Assembly (NCBI RefSeq): GCF_022750545.1
Contig: NZ_PUIC01000016.1
Location: forward strand, 1 to 64,000
Length of the DNA: 64,000 nucleotides
DNA from: Caulobacter sp. CCUG 60055
GTDB lineage: Bacteria > Pseudomonadota > Alphaproteobacteria > Caulobacterales > Caulobacteraceae
Direction of reading: 5' to 3'
Positions 62,384 to 64,000 of the stretch are shown piece after piece. Within the stretch, counting starts at the first letter, position 1. Every line of letters begins with the position of its first letter. Both the position numbers and the translations under genes were made by a program. Under the pieces are notes generated by a model that saw only the letters and a program-made list of their open reading frames with translations, was not told where the DNA came from and ran no database searches.

Positions 62384-63590
62384 CGGCGCCGGCCTCGGCC
62401 TTGCCAGCTTCGCCATGGGCGTCCTGGGAGGGCTTGGCCGACTTGGCGGCGTCGGGCGCGGCCTTGGCGGCCGGCTTGCCGTCCGCGGTCGCTTCCGGCG
62501 CGACGGGCTTGGCCGCCGGCCCGGAGGCTTCCGGCTTCAGCACCGCCGAGGCCAGGATGACCGGCGCGGCGGCCGGCTGGCGGTCCGGCTGCGGCGTCGC
62601 GGCCATCGGCGCGAAGCTGGCGTAGACCGGCTGCAGCGTCCGGTCGGCCTCGATGGACCGCTCGGGGGTGCGCAGGAAGTTGTCCGGCGCGCCGGCGCGG
62701 CCGCCGAAGCGATAAAAGACGTGCAGCCCGACCTGGGCCACGCGCATCATGCCGCCCCAGCCTGGCGCGACGCCGACCACATGGAAGTGCGTGGCGTTGC
62801 CGACCTCGGAAGCCACCGCCCCGCCGAGGGCGCGGGCGGCGACCTGCTCGGCCCGACGCCAGGCCACCGTCTCGCGCTGGCGGCGCATCGAGCCGTCGCA
62901 GGCGAAGCTGAACTGGCAGGAGCCCGCATGGGCGCCTTGGAAGACCACGCCGCAGATGGTTTTCGGGAAGGCCGGATTACGCACCCGGTTCAGCACCACC
63001 TGGGCGACCGCGGCCTGGCCGGCCGAGGTCTCGCCCCGGGCCTCGTAATAGACGGCCTGGGCCAGGCATTCGAGGTCGCGCGTCGATTCCAGGGCGTTGA
63101 CGCCCGGCGCGCTGAACGGCCTGGCCGAGACGGTGAACGGCGCATAGCCGCCGACGGGGGCGAAGTCGCCGGGGATCGCGCCGCGCAGGCCCGCGCGCAC
63201 CACCAGCGGATCGTTCTGGCCCTTCTGGCGGGCCTTGGCTTCGAGCTGGGCCGCGAACACGGCGGCCTGACGGTCACGCTCGCCGCCGACGCCGAACGGA
63301 TCGTGCCGCTGGGCCACGGCGAGGGCGCCCGGGTCCATCCCGGCCGCCTGCTGCTGAAGAGCGGTTTCGGAAAATCCCGCGGTCGCTCCCGACGCCAACC
63401 GCGTAATCTTTGCATGCGACGCGGCCTGACCGGCCATGCCGCTGCCTAAATAGGCGCCGCCTAGCGCCAGGCCGACCGCTGTTCCGACAGAAGCGGCCAC
63501 GCCCAGCGCACGCGCATCCGCGCGGGCTTGCGTCTTTACTTTCAATGCTTTCGTGTCCTGTGTGGCGAGGGCGGACGCGCCCCCCAACAT
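62346..63590 (-). CDS. SleB-type cell wall hydrolase (second copy)
   Basis: A 414-residue protein with a hydrophobic N-terminal segment (GVAASVGTAVGLALGGAYLG), a linker, the hydrolase_2 domain (CLAQAVYYEARGETSAGQAA, then VAQVVLNRVRNPAFPKTICG, CQFSFACDGS, THFHVVG) and a low-complexity Ala/Lys/Pro tail. It is a paralogue of the gene at 51306-52481, sharing long identical blocks. Cell wall remodelling or lysis is its probable role. The exact start is uncertain. Confidence 0.85.
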   Translation of the reverse strand: MLGGASALATQDTKALKVKTQARADARALGVAASVGTAVGLALGGAYLGSGMAGQAASHAKITRLASGATAGFSETALQQQAAGMDPGALAVAQRHDPFGVGGERDRQAAVFAAQLEAKARQKGQNDPLVVRAGLRGAIPGDFAPVGGYAPFTVSARPFSAPGVNALESTRDLECLAQAVYYEARGETSAGQAAVAQVVLNRVRNPAFPKTICGVVFQGAHAGSCQFSFACDGSMRRQRETVAWRRAEQVAARALGGAVASEVGNATHFHVVGVAPGWGGMMRVAQVGLHVFYRFGGRAGAPDNFLRTPERSIEADRTLQPVYASFAPMAATPQPDRQPAAAPVILASAVLKPEASGPAAKPVAPEATADGKPAAKAAPDAAKSAKPSQDAHGEAGKAEAGAVKTPKSTPSSAS

Positions 63591-64000
63591 CGACGCCGAA
63601 CTGAACCAGTTAGTCTTCTCAGGGTCCCGTACAGCGGAGGTTCGGCCGGTTCACGATTTGGCCGAGGTCCCTCGTTCTACGCCTTTGTATGGCAGGAATG
63701 TGACCGAGTCGCAAGGCCATGCCGCAACGCAACATTGTCAAGTCCGTTAACCTTGCCGATTGTGCGGCGCGCAATTCCCCCTTCCGCAGTTTACAATCAT
63801 CGCGGCGATCCCAGGAAATCCAAGGCGATTCCGTTACATATCCGAGACCCCCGCCCACTCCCGCGTTAAGGGAGCGGCGCATCCTGGGATTGTGCCACCG
63901 AATTTACGCCGCATCGCAACATAGCCGTCCGGACGCGCCTTCGAGGAACCGGGATCGACCCGTCGCCGTTTCTCCGGTCAGGCGATTCTCCCGGAGACCA
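63591..64000. other. Right-end sequence without a supported gene
   Basis: Neither strand shows a convincing ORF. The part near 63740-63760 contains a TTGACA-like element and TTAACC on the minus strand and may be the promoter of the cell wall hydrolase. Nothing else is recognised before the window ends. Confidence 0.4.

Overview
The window looks like chromosomal DNA of a high-GC alphaproteobacterium, most likely Caulobacterales (Caulobacter or Phenylobacterium type). This rests on the very GC-rich codon use, three large TonB-dependent receptors each beside its own regulator, glutamine-dependent NAD synthetase, nadABC in one operon, a DUF6356-type small protein, many Ala/Pro-rich envelope proteins and a full CtrA-type box (TTAA-N7-TTAA). 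The species cannot be fixed from the sequence alone.

Layout. (1) Positions 1 to about 11100 have visibly lower GC and look like the end of a genomic island. They hold an IS3-type relic and a one-direction cluster on the minus strand: TonB receptor, TetR regulator, class C beta-lactamase-fold hydrolase, M19 dipeptidase, threonine-aldolase-like PLP enzyme, a second beta-lactamase-fold hydrolase with a membrane tail, and a GlcG/HbpS-like protein. Start/stop overlaps show that the middle genes are translationally coupled. A related motif (ATACAnnTATGnAT) lies in front of both the receptor and the enzyme operon. The cluster reads as an import and breakdown route for an unusual peptide. It ends with a frameshifted IS6-family transposase relic and a 3' fragment of a tRNA-Cys gene that looks like an attachment-site scar. 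(2) Positions 11100-13100 are a degraded junction: an ABC-exporter fragment, a membrane protein of unknown function, a 47-residue ORF and a DUF805 protein. (3) Positions 13150-17050 hold a METTL20-like methyltransferase, a tandem DsbA/HCCA-isomerase-fold protein, a metallo-beta-lactamase-fold enzyme and a TetR regulator, with a strong palindrome in the divergent promoter. (4) Positions 17080-22815 form a LysR-type unit: TonB receptor, MFS transporter, metallophosphoesterase and LysR regulator, with the same TTGC-N7-GCAA box in front of two transcription units. (5) Positions 22850-27510 hold an anchored Ala/Pro-rich protein, the third TonB receptor with a clear terminator, a divergent TetR with a perfect operator between them, a CtrA-box/terminator unit and tRNA-Asn.

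(6) Positions 27600-39110 are general metabolism and envelope genes: DHFR-like reductase, AraC regulator, secreted alpha/beta hydrolase, a tiny membrane protein, ParB-like protein, glyoxalase I, an RND adaptor and pump, and an Atm1-like ABC exporter coupled to a lipoprotein. (7) Positions 39210-48730 hold LOG protein (with a terminator hairpin in its leader), a small secreted protein, nadE, a 20-codon ORF with an extended Shine-Dalgarno and a terminator, an NTF2-like protein, an XRE regulator, a thioesterase-like protein, LysR plus YeiH, alcohol dehydrogenase, an Lrp regulator and a DUF6356 protein. (8) Positions 48890-63600 hold a FadL porin, trxB, two SleB-type cell wall hydrolases, dps, MAPEG, the nadABC operon with two operator copies, an acyltransferase, a DODA-type dioxygenase, paired DJ-1-domain genes (hydratase-like and GlxA-like) and an SDR. 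The last 400 bases hold no gene that can be supported.

The most distinctive items are the peptide-catabolism island with its tRNA-Cys scar, the 20-codon ORF with 15 of 16 bases complementary to the 16S rRNA 3' end, the attenuator-like leader before the LOG gene, and the CtrA-box small transcript.
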